DNA of 64,000 nucleotides, taken from JANPCX01 sp046049865. Its GTDB lineage: Bacteria > Pseudomonadota > Gammaproteobacteria > Burkholderiales > Burkholderiaceae_C. Below the pieces are notes generated by a model that saw nothing but the letters and a program-made list of their open reading frames with translations, searched no databases and was not told where the DNA came from. This document shows, in pieces, positions 52,153 to 59,972 of this stretch (position 1 is its first letter; the number at the start of each line of letters is the position of its first letter). The stretch spans positions 44,003 to 108,002 of the forward strand of contig JBJOQO010000004.1 of assembly GCA_046049865.1 (NCBI GenBank). The letters run 5' to 3'. The translations under genes and the position numbers were made by a program.

Positions 52153-53817
52153 TCACAACCCCTTGGCCCACATCTCCTTCAAGATGCTTCGGCGTATGGT
52201 TTTATTGGTTTGAGCCGCATCAGCCCACCACCAACCGTGCTGCTGCATGTCTTGCGCGGCGGCCACGAAACGTTGCAGCACTTGATTGAAGTCGTCGTCG
52301 CTGTAATTCAGGCTAAAGATGAAACGCCCGGTGCCCACCCAACTCAGCGCCAAACCATGTTCGCGCAAGTAAAACTGCAGCATCCAGTTGTAGCGCGAGG
52401 GCTCCTGGTACAGCACCGTCCAAATGCTTTGCAGGTTGGCCACACGCACCGGCAAACCGGCGTCCTGCAACGCCTGGTTCAGTTGCGCAGCACGTTGATC
52501 CCAGCGTTGGTCCGCCCCTTCATACATGGCCTGCACCTCGGCCGACGACAGGCGGTGCAAAAAGACATTCATCGCGCCCATCACATAGGGGTGGGCATTG
52601 AAGGTGCCGCGCGCAAAACAAATGTCGGCGGGGCGGTCTTCGCGGAAACGTTTCATCCAGTGCGCACGGCCGCACACCACGCCCACGGGCAGGCCACCGC
52701 CCAAGGTTTTGCCATAGGTCACCATGTCGGCTTGCACGCCAAAGTACTGCTGCGCACCGCCCGGGGCCAAACGAAAGCCCACAAAAATTTCATCGAAGAT
52801 CAGCGCAATGCCGCGTTCGGTGCACACCTCACGCAACTGTTTGAGCCACGTGGTGTAAGCCTCGCGGTCAAAGTGGGCGCGGCGGCTGCTGTCTACCAAA
52901 GACGAGTCGCCCGGCGCACCGCTGTTGGGGTGCAGGGCTTGCAGTGGGTTGATCAGCACACAGGCAATGTCGTTGCGGCTGCGCAGCACTTGGAGGCTGC
53001 GTTCGCTCATGTCGCGCAGGGTGTAGGTTTCGCGTGGGGGCAAGGGGTTGCCGGGGCCAGGCTGAACGTCCTCCCACCAGCCGTGGTAAGCCCCGCAAAA
53101 CCGCACCAGGTTTTTGCGGCCACTGTGGTAACGGGCCAGGCGCACCGCTTGCATCACGGCTTCGGTGCCGGACATGTGGAAGGACACTTCATCCAGCCCC
53201 GAGATGGCTTTCAAACGGTACACGTTGTCGAGCACGCAGGGGTGGTAAGCGCCCAGCACAGGCCCCAGGTCGCGGGTGCGGCTGATGCCTTCGTCCACGC
53301 AGCTTTTGTAGAAGTCCACACCAAACAGGTTCACGCCGTAAGAGCCGGTGAGGTCGTACAGTTTTTGGCCGTCCAGGTCTTGCACCTGCACGCCAGTGGA
53401 CGCTTGCAAAAAGCCGCCCACTTTCAAATGCTGTCGCAAATAGGGGCTGTACTGAAAGGGCACGCGGTAGTTGCCGGTGAACTGCAAGTCAGAGATCGAG
53501 TCGCGCGCCTCCACCGTCATGGCCACCGACTTGGCATGGCGCTGGCCCAGCGTGGCCGCCAGTTGGGCAAAACCGGCGCGGCGTTTTTCAACCAGTGCAG
53601 CCGGCGCACCGTCGGAGTTGAAAAACCGGTCTTCGTCAAAGGCATAACCCGGAATCAACGACGCCACACGTTTGGCCATGCGCGAATGCCCGGCCAGCGA
53701 GCGGTGTTTGGCACGCGACAGGTCCAAGCGCTGCTTGGCACGGGGCAAGGCCCAAGCCATGGTGCCCAGCAAGGCGGTGGCCCAAGCGATAGAAGAAAGC
53801 ATCAAGGTTTCGTTCAT
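52153..53817 (-). CDS. Membrane-anchored class III aminotransferase
   Basis: A 554-residue PLP enzyme with a hydrophobic N-terminal helix (residues 6-24), a basic linker and an extra N-terminal region of about 120 residues, then a class III aminotransferase fold: DLTGSYGVNLFGVDFYKSCVDEG, FHMSGTEAVMQAVRLARYHSGRKN, FCGAYHGWWEDVQPG, LIFDEIFVGFRLAPGG, and the PLP lysine in VTYGKTLGGGLPVG. It resembles glutamate-1-semialdehyde aminomutase, but the N-terminal anchor is unusual for that enzyme. It is divergent from psd across 72 bp, suggesting a lipid or membrane-linked amine reaction (inference). Confidence 0.8.
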   Translation of the reverse strand: MNETLMLSSIAWATALLGTMAWALPRAKQRLDLSRAKHRSLAGHSRMAKRVASLIPGYAFDEDRFFNSDGAPAALVEKRRAGFAQLAATLGQRHAKSVAMTVEARDSISDLQFTGNYRVPFQYSPYLRQHLKVGGFLQASTGVQVQDLDGQKLYDLTGSYGVNLFGVDFYKSCVDEGISRTRDLGPVLGAYHPCVLDNVYRLKAISGLDEVSFHMSGTEAVMQAVRLARYHSGRKNLVRFCGAYHGWWEDVQPGPGNPLPPRETYTLRDMSERSLQVLRSRNDIACVLINPLQALHPNSGAPGDSSLVDSSRRAHFDREAYTTWLKQLREVCTERGIALIFDEIFVGFRLAPGGAQQYFGVQADMVTYGKTLGGGLPVGVVCGRAHWMKRFREDRPADICFARGTFNAHPYVMGAMNVFLHRLSSAEVQAMYEGADQRWDQRAAQLNQALQDAGLPVRVANLQSIWTVLYQEPSRYNWMLQFYLREHGLALSWVGTGRFIFSLNYSDDDFNQVLQRFVAAAQDMQQHGWWWADAAQTNKTIRRSILKEMWAKGL

Positions 53818-53889
53818 GAAGTGGGTGTTGGAAGTCCAACCCCTTATGTAGCCTCCTCAATTGACAAGATGATGAAATGAATTTTTAAA

Positions 53890-54750
53890 ATGAACACACT
53901 GCGCCGCATCTTTCAACACGAAGACATCAATTTTTTGCTCACCAACCGCGTGCCACGCATCGCCCTGACGCGTTTCATGGGTTGGTTCAGCAAACTGCGC
54001 TCACCCTGGCTTGCACGGGCCAGCATTGCCCTGTGGCGGCTCTTCACCGACCTCGATTTGAGCGAAGCCAAAACCCAGCGCTACGCCAGCCTGCACGACT
54101 GCTTCACACGAGAGTTGCGACCCGGTGCCCGGCCCATCAACACCGCCGATGAATTGCTGTGTTGCCCCAGCGACGGCATCGTAGGCAGCTGTGGCCATGT
54201 GAATGGCACGCAAGTTTTCCAGGCCAAAGGTTTTCCGTACGAACTGAAAGAACTCTTCGGCCCGAGCCAAGACACCACCCCGTTTGAAAACGGTGTTTAC
54301 GTCACCCTGCGTTTAACGTCGGCCATGTACCACCGCTTTCACGCGCCCCACGACGGCGTGGTGGAGCATGTGACCTATCTGAGCGGCGACACCTGGAACG
54401 TCAACCCGATTGCGCTGAAGCGGGTAGAAAAACTTTTTTGCCGCAACGAACGAGCGGTGGTCAACATGCGTTTGTTGCAAGGCGGGCACCGCATCGCCCT
54501 CGTCCCCGTCGCCGCCATCCTGGTCGCCAGCATGCGCTTGCATTTTGCGAACGTGCTGCTGCACCTGCGCTACAAGGGCCCGAATGAAATCCCCTGCCAA
54601 GCCGCGCTGCAAAAAGGGCAAGAGATGGGCTGGTTTGAGCATGGCTCCACCATCATTGTGTTTGCACCCAAGGGGTTTGAACTGCTGCCCCATGTGGTGG
54701 CGGGGGCACGGGTGAGGATGGGGGAGGGGATGATGAGGGTGGCGGAGTAG
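53890..54750 (+). CDS. psd: Phosphatidylserine decarboxylase
   Basis: Pyruvoyl-dependent decarboxylation of phosphatidylserine to phosphatidylethanolamine in the inner membrane. The 286-residue proenzyme has the catalytic Asp in CCPSDGIVGSCGHV, the His in YHRFHAPHDGVVEHV, and a cleavage site reading HGST (MGWFEHGSTIIVF, usually LGST), where the Ser becomes the pyruvoyl group. ILHLFRN-like MRLHFANVLL segments are expected near the membrane. It is divergent from the class III aminotransferase. Confidence 0.93.
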   Translation: MNTLRRIFQHEDINFLLTNRVPRIALTRFMGWFSKLRSPWLARASIALWRLFTDLDLSEAKTQRYASLHDCFTRELRPGARPINTADELLCCPSDGIVGSCGHVNGTQVFQAKGFPYELKELFGPSQDTTPFENGVYVTLRLTSAMYHRFHAPHDGVVEHVTYLSGDTWNVNPIALKRVEKLFCRNERAVVNMRLLQGGHRIALVPVAAILVASMRLHFANVLLHLRYKGPNEIPCQAALQKGQEMGWFEHGSTIIVFAPKGFELLPHVVAGARVRMGEGMMRVAE

Positions 54751-54808
54751 CGTGGTTGACCCCGTTTCGGATTGCGATTTAAATGAATGCGACGCCATCC
54801 CCTCTCAT

Positions 54809-54913
54809 CGTCATTCCCGCGAAAGCGGGAATCCAGGCAATGCAACGAGTTGAATCGTTCCTAACCTATTGCGGATCTCAACCCACTGGATTCCCGCTTT
54901 CGCGGGAATGACG
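54809..54913. repeat. Inverted pair of CATTCCCGCGAAAGCGGGAA repeats
   Basis: Two 28-base arms in opposite orientation: 54809-54836 (CGTCATTCCCGCGAAAGCGG...) and 54886-54913 (CTGGATTCCCGCTTTCGCGG...), each itself a palindrome around CCCGC/GCGGG, with 49 bp between. This matches a repeat family widespread in betaproteobacterial and Xanthomonas intergenic DNA. It sits in the 378-bp gap between psd (stop 54750) and the next gene (start 55129); the remainder of the gap (54914-55128) shows nothing recognisable. Confidence 0.85.
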
Positions 54914-55128
54914 TGTCTTTGCACCAGGATCGTGTCGCACATCACTTTGAATCACGCCCCCGATGCGGTTAAATCCGCAGCTTGTCAGGGCCTGTCAATG
55001 GGTCTTGGCGAGCCCTGCGCTATGCTTCTGCGTATTGTGTCCGTCCCGTCGCTCAGTCGGTTTGTGCCAGATTTGGCAACGATCCAATTCAGGTTGAACC
55101 CGCGAATCAACACAGTCGTAAGGCCACC

Positions 55129-55608
55129 ATGAGAGCGTTATCTTCCACATTCTTGCTTACCCTTGCGCTCGTGTCCGCATCTGCGAGCGGTGCAGACAAT
55201 AGTCGGGTCGGCATAGGGTTGGCCTTTGGTGAGTTGATTGTTAAAAGTGTTCCGGGCCCCGACGGTAAGCCTACCCACGCTTCCCTCATAGAAACTCTGT
55301 CCAAAGTAGCGAGAGTAGCGAACGAAGATATGCCCATGAATATCGATTCAGTGACACGCATCGAGAATATCTCAGCATCACCCGTCAAGCCAACGCTCAC
55401 GTACAACTACACCCTTGCTGCATCTCTTGAGGACATCAACAGTGCAAGGTTTCTTCAGCGAAAGCGGCCTGAACTTGTGAAGTTCGTATGTACACATCCT
55501 GGTATGCAGACACTTGTGCAGTACGGCGTAACGGTTGAGTACGCGTATCGCACGCGAGATGGCGTTTTCGCCGGAAAGATTGAGGTGCCTCCTAGAGACT
55601 GCAAATAG
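55129..55608 (+). CDS. Exported hypothetical protein
   Basis: A 159-residue protein with a signal peptide (ALSSTFLLTLALVSASASG-AD) and a mature domain with SVTRIENISASPVKPTLTYNYTLAASLEDI and QTLVQYGVTVEYAYRTRDGV, typical of small beta-rich secreted proteins of unknown function that keep two Cys near the end (FVCTHPG and RDCK). Base composition is less G+C-rich than its neighbours, so it may have arrived by transfer. The ATG at 55129 has an AAGG site. Confidence 0.65.
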   Translation: MRALSSTFLLTLALVSASASGADNSRVGIGLAFGELIVKSVPGPDGKPTHASLIETLSKVARVANEDMPMNIDSVTRIENISASPVKPTLTYNYTLAASLEDINSARFLQRKRPELVKFVCTHPGMQTLVQYGVTVEYAYRTRDGVFAGKIEVPPRDCK

Positions 55609-55687
55609 CCACGTGGTAGCGCGATGCACATCTTCCGCCGCCATATATCCCACAGCGCCCGCTACACTTCGGTCTTCGGAGGCCCAC

Positions 55688-55915
55688 ATGTCTGCACTCG
55701 CTGAAGAACTGTCTCGCAAAGCGCTCGCTCTTTCACCCGAGGAACGGGTGTGGCTCGCCGAGGAATTGCTCGCTACCGTCCATGAGGAAGATCCAGAGGT
55801 GGAGGCCGCCTGGGACGTGGAGATCAAACGCCGCATCACCGAGATCGAGAACGGAACGGCCAAGCTCATCCCCGCTGAAGAAGTATTCGCGGAAGTCCGC
55901 CGCATGATTAAGTGA
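55688..55915 (+). CDS. Addiction-module antitoxin (TIGR02574-type)
   Basis: A 75-residue, mostly helical acidic protein of the putative addiction-module component family. It shows AEELSRKALALSPEERVWLAEELLATV and a C-terminal RRITEIENGTAKLIPAEEVFAEVRRMI, the part that wraps the toxin. The ATG follows a GGAGG site. It overlaps the toxin start (GTGA), the normal antitoxin-first order. Confidence 0.85.
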   Translation: MSALAEELSRKALALSPEERVWLAEELLATVHEEDPEVEAAWDVEIKRRITEIENGTAKLIPAEEVFAEVRRMIK

Positions 55916-56214
55916 AACCAGTACAGTTTCACGACGAGGCCAAGGCCGAAATCGCACACGAAACGCTTTACTACAACCAGGTCAGTCAAGCCTTGGCCGA
56001 ACGTTTTGTCCGCGCGGTCGAGCAGGCTGTGGCGCTGGCCTCAGAGTTTCCGGCGATGGGCAGCAATTACAAGTACGGCACGCGTCGCTACTACCCGAAG
56101 AAGTTTCCCTTTTCAGTGGTTTATATCGAACGAGAGAGCACGGTGTATGTCCTTGCTCTCGCCCCGTTCTCCAAGAAGCCTGGCTACTGGCGCACGCGCC
56201 GCCACGACGCTTAG
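55912..56214 (+). CDS. ParE/RelE-type toxin
   Basis: A 100-residue protein of the RelE/ParE superfamily: AKAEIAHETLYYNQVSQALAERFVRAVEQAV, FPAMGSNYKYGTRRYYPKKFPFSVVYIERESTVYVLALAPFSKKPGYW. The arginine/tyrosine pattern and KKFPFSVVY strand are typical of ParE-like gyrase inhibitors or RelE-like mRNA cleavers; which activity applies cannot be told. The GTG start at 55912 overlaps the antitoxin stop. Confidence 0.85.
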   Translation: MKPVQFHDEAKAEIAHETLYYNQVSQALAERFVRAVEQAVALASEFPAMGSNYKYGTRRYYPKKFPFSVVYIERESTVYVLALAPFSKKPGYWRTRRHDA

Positions 56215-56915
56215 GGTTGGGACAACGGGGTGCCTCCCATCGCAAATCGTTGCGTCAGGAAGAACGGCGCCTCGGCAGCCCGCTCGGTGAACACACACAA
56301 CTCATTGCACCACAGCGGCTGACCCAGCGCACGCGCGAAGTGAGCCTCGGCCAGCGGCTTCAAAGCAGCCCGCTCTGGCGCACTCAACCCATTGCTCAAC
56401 GTCATATGAAACCGCCAATCCTCCAGCACATGGGCGTACCCCAGGCGCTCCACATGGCCACGTTGACTGGGGGTGAGGTGGGGATGAAGGTAGCGCTGTT
56501 GTTGCGCCTCGGTCAGTGCGGCGCGCCAGGGGTCGAGTTCCAGGACGCAGGCGTCGGCCAGGCGGCGCAGGGGGTGGTCAGCTGCTGGGGGTGTGGTGGG
56601 GCGCAGGGCCAGGAAGTCACCGAGTTCGGCCACTTCTAGGGTTGGCATTAAAAACGCCGCTTGTTGTGAGGCCCAGGCCTGCACCGCTTGCAGGAAATCG
56701 TTCTCCGTCAAGCCGGGTTGGAGCCGCAAAGGTGCTTTGAGCGTGGCATGAAAACCGTAGCGCCAGGGGGTGCTGACTTCGGGTCGCGCGGGCGGTGTGA
56801 GTGTTTTGCCTGCTTGCGCATCACGTCCCAGCCATGTGCATCCGGCTACCCACAAGGGGTGGTCGGCAAGGGGTGCGAAGTAGAGCGCGTATCGTTGTTG
56901 ATTCGATGTTGTCAT
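56211..56915 (-). CDS. DUF1045 2H phosphodiesterase (phosphonate-associated)
   Basis: A 234-residue protein of the DUF1045/2H phosphoesterase family. Two H-x-T motifs are present, as HATLKAPLRL and FHMTLSNGL, the catalytic pair of the fold. DUF1045 genes lie beside C-P lyase genes in many bacteria and may process ribosyl-phosphate intermediates (PhnP-like role). Its ATG overlaps the phnF stop (ATGA), so it is in the regulator operon. Substrate not proven. Confidence 0.85.
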   Translation of the reverse strand: MTTSNQQRYALYFAPLADHPLWVAGCTWLGRDAQAGKTLTPPARPEVSTPWRYGFHATLKAPLRLQPGLTENDFLQAVQAWASQQAAFLMPTLEVAELGDFLALRPTTPPAADHPLRRLADACVLELDPWRAALTEAQQQRYLHPHLTPSQRGHVERLGYAHVLEDWRFHMTLSNGLSAPERAALKPLAEAHFARALGQPLWCNELCVFTERAAEAPFFLTQRFAMGGTPLSQP

Positions 56916-57637
56916 GCCGCGTGGTCCACGGTGAGTTGCACCGCATCGGCGGCGAAGAGGGTGCGACCGGCTTCCACGATTTGGCCGTCTGTGTCCCGGC
57001 TTTGGAACTGCACGACCAGCACGGGCTCTGAGGCGGGGCGGGACAGCAGGTCGGCCTCGGTGCTGGTGGGCAAGCGGCAGGACACGGTGCTTTGCGCGCG
57101 CACATAGTCGAGCACGCCCAAGGACTGCAGGGCCTTAGTGATAGAGCCGCTGCGCACAAAGGCCTCGGGCATGTCGATGAGGCGCGGGCAGGGGTACACC
57201 GTGGTGCCCAGGCCGATGGGCCGGCCGCGCAGGCTGGCTCGGGTGGTCAACACCACCACCTTGTTTGATTTGGACAGCTGCAAAAGTTGGGCCCACTCAC
57301 CCGCCGCTTGAACCTGGTGGTGCAATAGCTCGCGCTGGGCGGCCTCGCCGGCTTGGGCCAGGTTGTGTGTCATGCGGGTGCGGCGCTGCAGGGCGTAGTC
57401 CAGCACCAGCTCGCGCACATAGGTGCCACTGCCTTGTTGCACACGCAAATGCCCTTCCTGAACCAAGGCCTGCACGGCTTGGCGCAGGGTGTGGCGGTTC
57501 ACGCCGAATTGTTCGGCGAGCTGCACATCACTGGGCAGCCGCTCGCCGGGCTTCAAGCGGCCTTGGGTGATGTCTTGTCGCAGGGTGTGTGCAATTTGCG
57601 CCCACAGGCGTTGGGGTGGATCACTGGGCGTGGGCAT
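56912..57637 (-). CDS. phnF: GntR/HutC-family phosphonate regulator
   Basis: A 241-residue regulator. The N-terminal winged helix (LRQDITQGRLKPGERLPSDVQLAEQFGVNRHTLRQAVQALVQEGHLRVQQGSGTYV) is the GntR type, and the C-terminal UTRA domain binds the effector. It is divergent from phnG across 92 bp that hold a near-palindrome, and it probably represses the C-P lyase operon. Followed by the DUF1045 gene. Confidence 0.9.
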   Translation of the reverse strand: MPTPSDPPQRLWAQIAHTLRQDITQGRLKPGERLPSDVQLAEQFGVNRHTLRQAVQALVQEGHLRVQQGSGTYVRELVLDYALQRRTRMTHNLAQAGEAAQRELLHHQVQAAGEWAQLLQLSKSNKVVVLTTRASLRGRPIGLGTTVYPCPRLIDMPEAFVRSGSITKALQSLGVLDYVRAQSTVSCRLPTSTEADLLSRPASEPVLVVQFQSRDTDGQIVEAGRTLFAADAVQLTVDHAA

Positions 57638-57709
57638 GTTGAATTTGCGAAGAAGGCCAGTACGTCAAGAAACCGTCACACAAGAAGTTCAGAATGCGTG
57701 CATCTTAAA

Positions 57710-57723
57710 GTCGTCTAGATGAC
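57710..57723. promoter_or_regulatory. Candidate PhnF operator
   Basis: GTCGTCTAGATGAC is a dyad with six of seven base pairs matching, centred on TCTAGA, in the phnF/phnG divergent interval and six bases before the phnG ATG at 57730. It overlaps a possible -10 hexamer (TAAAGT, 57706-57711). HutC-type regulators bind such GTNTAGAC-like dyads. Not proven. Confidence 0.4.
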
Positions 57724-57729
57724 ACGCCC

Positions 57730-58224
57730 ATGACAAGCGCTGCCGAACGTTCCACCGAACACCCCATGACGCCCGAGCGACGGGCCGAGGCGCTGCGTGT
57801 GTTGGCAGCGGCCAATCCCGACCAGTTGACCCGTTTGGCCGCCCCCATCGTGGCGGACCATGCGTTTGATGTGCTGCGTGCACCTGAGGCCGGTTTGATG
57901 ATGGTGCGAGCCCGGCTCGCCAATACCGGCGACCGCTACAACCTCGGCGAAGTCACCGTGACCCGCTGTGTGGTGCGGCACGCGCCGGGCCCCAGCCACG
58001 CCGCTGTGGCGGGGGTGGGCCATGTGATGGGTTTGAACAGTGCACATGCCCTGGTGGTGGCGCAGATGGACGCGCTGCTGCAACTGCCGGCCTTGCATGG
58101 GCTGTTGTGGTCGTCCGTGGTTGAACCGCTGCAACAGGCCATGAAACAAAAACAACAAGCGGAGCGTGCGAACACTGAAACCAGTCGCGTGCGCTTTTTC
58201 ACCTTGCAGTCGGAGGCCGCATGA
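57730..58224 (+). CDS. phnG: C-P lyase subunit PhnG
   Basis: A 164-residue PhnG, one of the core PhnGHIJ subunits that convert phosphonates to ribose-linked C-P bond intermediates. The family signature is visible: RLANTGDRYNLGEVTVTRCVVR and AVAGVGHVMGLNSAHALVVAQMDALLQ. A second in-frame ATG at 57766 (MTPERRAEAL) would also fit the family. Neither has a strong ribosome site. Its end overlaps phnH (ATGA). Confidence 0.93.
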   Translation: MTSAAERSTEHPMTPERRAEALRVLAAANPDQLTRLAAPIVADHAFDVLRAPEAGLMMVRARLANTGDRYNLGEVTVTRCVVRHAPGPSHAAVAGVGHVMGLNSAHALVVAQMDALLQLPALHGLLWSSVVEPLQQAMKQKQQAERANTETSRVRFFTLQSEAA

Positions 58225-58853
58225 ATTTGGCCGACATCGCGCCCGGGTTTGCGTCGCCGGTGGCGGGCGCGCAGCAAACGTTTCGTGCCGTGCTGCAGGC
58301 CATGTCACGCCCGGGGTCGTTGCAGGTGCTGCCGCCGCAAGCCAGCCAGGGCCTGCAAGCGCCGGGCATCAGCGCGGCGCTCAATGCCGTGCTCTTGACC
58401 TTGCTCGATGCCGACACCTCCTTGCACCTGGGGCCGTTTTGGCACCGCGACGCGCTGCAAGACTATTTGCGTTTTCACACGGCCACCCGTTTGGTGGACG
58501 ATGACGAACGGGTGAATGAGGCCGAGTTTGTGGTCATCAGCAGTGCGAATGCGTTTGCGCATTGGTGGTCGGTGTTGGACCTGGGGAATGATGAAACCCC
58601 GCAGCGCAGCAGCACCCTGATTCTGGAAGTGCAAAGCCTGAGCCAAAAGGCGGGCGAGCCCGGCGGTCTCTTGTTGCGTGGCCCCGGCATTCAAGACGTG
58701 CAGCGTTTGGTGGTGGGCGACGTGCCACCCGATTTCTGGCAGGCCCGCATTCAAGCGCAGACCTTGTTCCCGCGTGGCATTGATTTGATTTTGTGCTGCG
58801 ACCAGACCGTGGCAGCGATTCCGCGCAGCACGCACATCGTCATCGAGGAGTAG
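58221..58853 (+). CDS. phnH: C-P lyase subunit PhnH
   Basis: A 210-residue PhnH. Family traits are AGAQQTFRAVLQAMSRPGSLQVLP at the N-terminus, the ALNAVLLTLLDADTSLHL segment, and LLLRGPGIQDVQRLVVGDVPPDFW near the C-terminus, followed by FPRGIDLILC. It forms part of the core complex and is PLP-transferase-like in fold. The ATG overlaps the phnG stop; the next gene begins three bases after this stop, with a GTG preceded by GAGGAG. Confidence 0.93.
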   Translation: MNLADIAPGFASPVAGAQQTFRAVLQAMSRPGSLQVLPPQASQGLQAPGISAALNAVLLTLLDADTSLHLGPFWHRDALQDYLRFHTATRLVDDDERVNEAEFVVISSANAFAHWWSVLDLGNDETPQRSSTLILEVQSLSQKAGEPGGLLLRGPGIQDVQRLVVGDVPPDFWQARIQAQTLFPRGIDLILCCDQTVAAIPRSTHIVIEE

Positions 58854-58856
58854 CTC

Positions 58857-59972
58857 GTGTACATCGCAGTCAAGGGAGGTGAGGAGGCCATTGCCGCGTC
58901 ACAACGTTTGCTCGACGCCGCACGCCGTGGTGATGCCGCCGTGCCCGAATTGCAGGTGCAACAACTGCGCGAGCAACTGGGTTTGCTGGTGGACCGTGTG
59001 ATGGCCGAGGCCTCGCTTTACGACCCATCGCTTGCCGCCTTGGCCATCAAGCAGGCTTTGGGGGATGTGACCGAGGCGGTGTTTTTGCTGCGCGCCTACC
59101 GCACCACCTTGCCGCGTTTTGGTTTCACGCAGCCGGTGGACACGCGGCGCATGCGGGCGCAGCGGCGTGTCAGTGGAATCTTCAAAGACATCCCCGGCGG
59201 ACAGTTGTTGGGCGCCACCTTTGACTACACCCAGCGCCTGCTGGACTTCGGGTTGATGCAGGACAGGCTGCAGCAAGCGCTGAATTCCTCGGCGGCTGAA
59301 GCGCGGCCCAACATCGCCGACCCGTGCGAGCCTTTGCACAACCCCATCGACGCACTGACCGCAGAAGGTTTGATCGAAGCCTGCCACCCGTCCGAGGGCG
59401 ACCCCGAGCCGCTGGACATCACCCGCGACCCGCCCGTCTACCCCTTGCCGCGCACGGCCAGGCTGCAAATGCTGGCGCGTGCCGATGAGGGCTGGGTGCT
59501 GGGCATGGCCTACTCCACGCAACGCGGTTATGCCAACAGCCACCCCTTCGCGGGTGAGATTCGCCATGGTGCGGTGCCGCTGGAAATCGTTCCGGAAGAG
59601 TTGGGTTTTGCGATTGAAATTGGTGAGATCGAGCTGACCGATTGCCAAATGATCAACCAGTTTGTCGGCAGCAGCACCCAGCCCGCACAGTTCACACGCG
59701 GCCAGGGCCTGGTGTTGGGACACAGTGAACGCAAAGCGATGGCGATGTCGCTGGTGGACCGGGTGCTGCGTTTTGAAGAGTTTGATGAACTGCCCACCAG
59801 CCCCGCCCAAATGCAAGAGTTCGTGCTGCCCCATGGCGACAACGTGGAAGCCTCGGGTTTCGTGCAGCACTTGAAGCTGCCGCACTACGTGACGTTTGAG
59901 TCGGAGTTGCAGTTGATACGGGGGTTGCGCGCGCAACAGCCCGACCCGTTGAGCCAACAACCTTCGCCATGA
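58857..59972 (+). CDS. phnI: C-P lyase subunit PhnI
   Basis: A 371-residue PhnI, the nucleosidase-like subunit that helps attach phosphonate to ribose of ATP. It shows MYIAVKGGEEAIAASQRLL, LASLYDPSLAALAIKQALGDVTEAVFLLRAYRTTLPRFG, FDYTQRLLDFGLM, GMAYSTQRGYANSHPFAGEIRHG and the C-terminal GLVLGHSERKAMAMSLVDRVL, all typical. GTG start at 58857 has a strong ribosome site. Its stop overlaps the ATG of the extended phnJ frame. Confidence 0.95.
   Translation: MYIAVKGGEEAIAASQRLLDAARRGDAAVPELQVQQLREQLGLLVDRVMAEASLYDPSLAALAIKQALGDVTEAVFLLRAYRTTLPRFGFTQPVDTRRMRAQRRVSGIFKDIPGGQLLGATFDYTQRLLDFGLMQDRLQQALNSSAAEARPNIADPCEPLHNPIDALTAEGLIEACHPSEGDPEPLDITRDPPVYPLPRTARLQMLARADEGWVLGMAYSTQRGYANSHPFAGEIRHGAVPLEIVPEELGFAIEIGEIELTDCQMINQFVGSSTQPAQFTRGQGLVLGHSERKAMAMSLVDRVLRFEEFDELPTSPAQMQEFVLPHGDNVEASGFVQHLKLPHYVTFESELQLIRGLRAQQPDPLSQQPSP

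Noticed and set aside
52210..53880. 556-codon plus-strand frame opposite the class III aminotransferase
   Set aside because: Shadow; the aminotransferase PLP motifs lie on the minus strand, and the frame would run into the psd promoter region.
54914..55128. Possible integron attC-like DNA ahead of the exported hypothetical gene
   Set aside because: No paired core sites (GTTRRRY/RYYYAAC) with inverted L/R boxes could be found.
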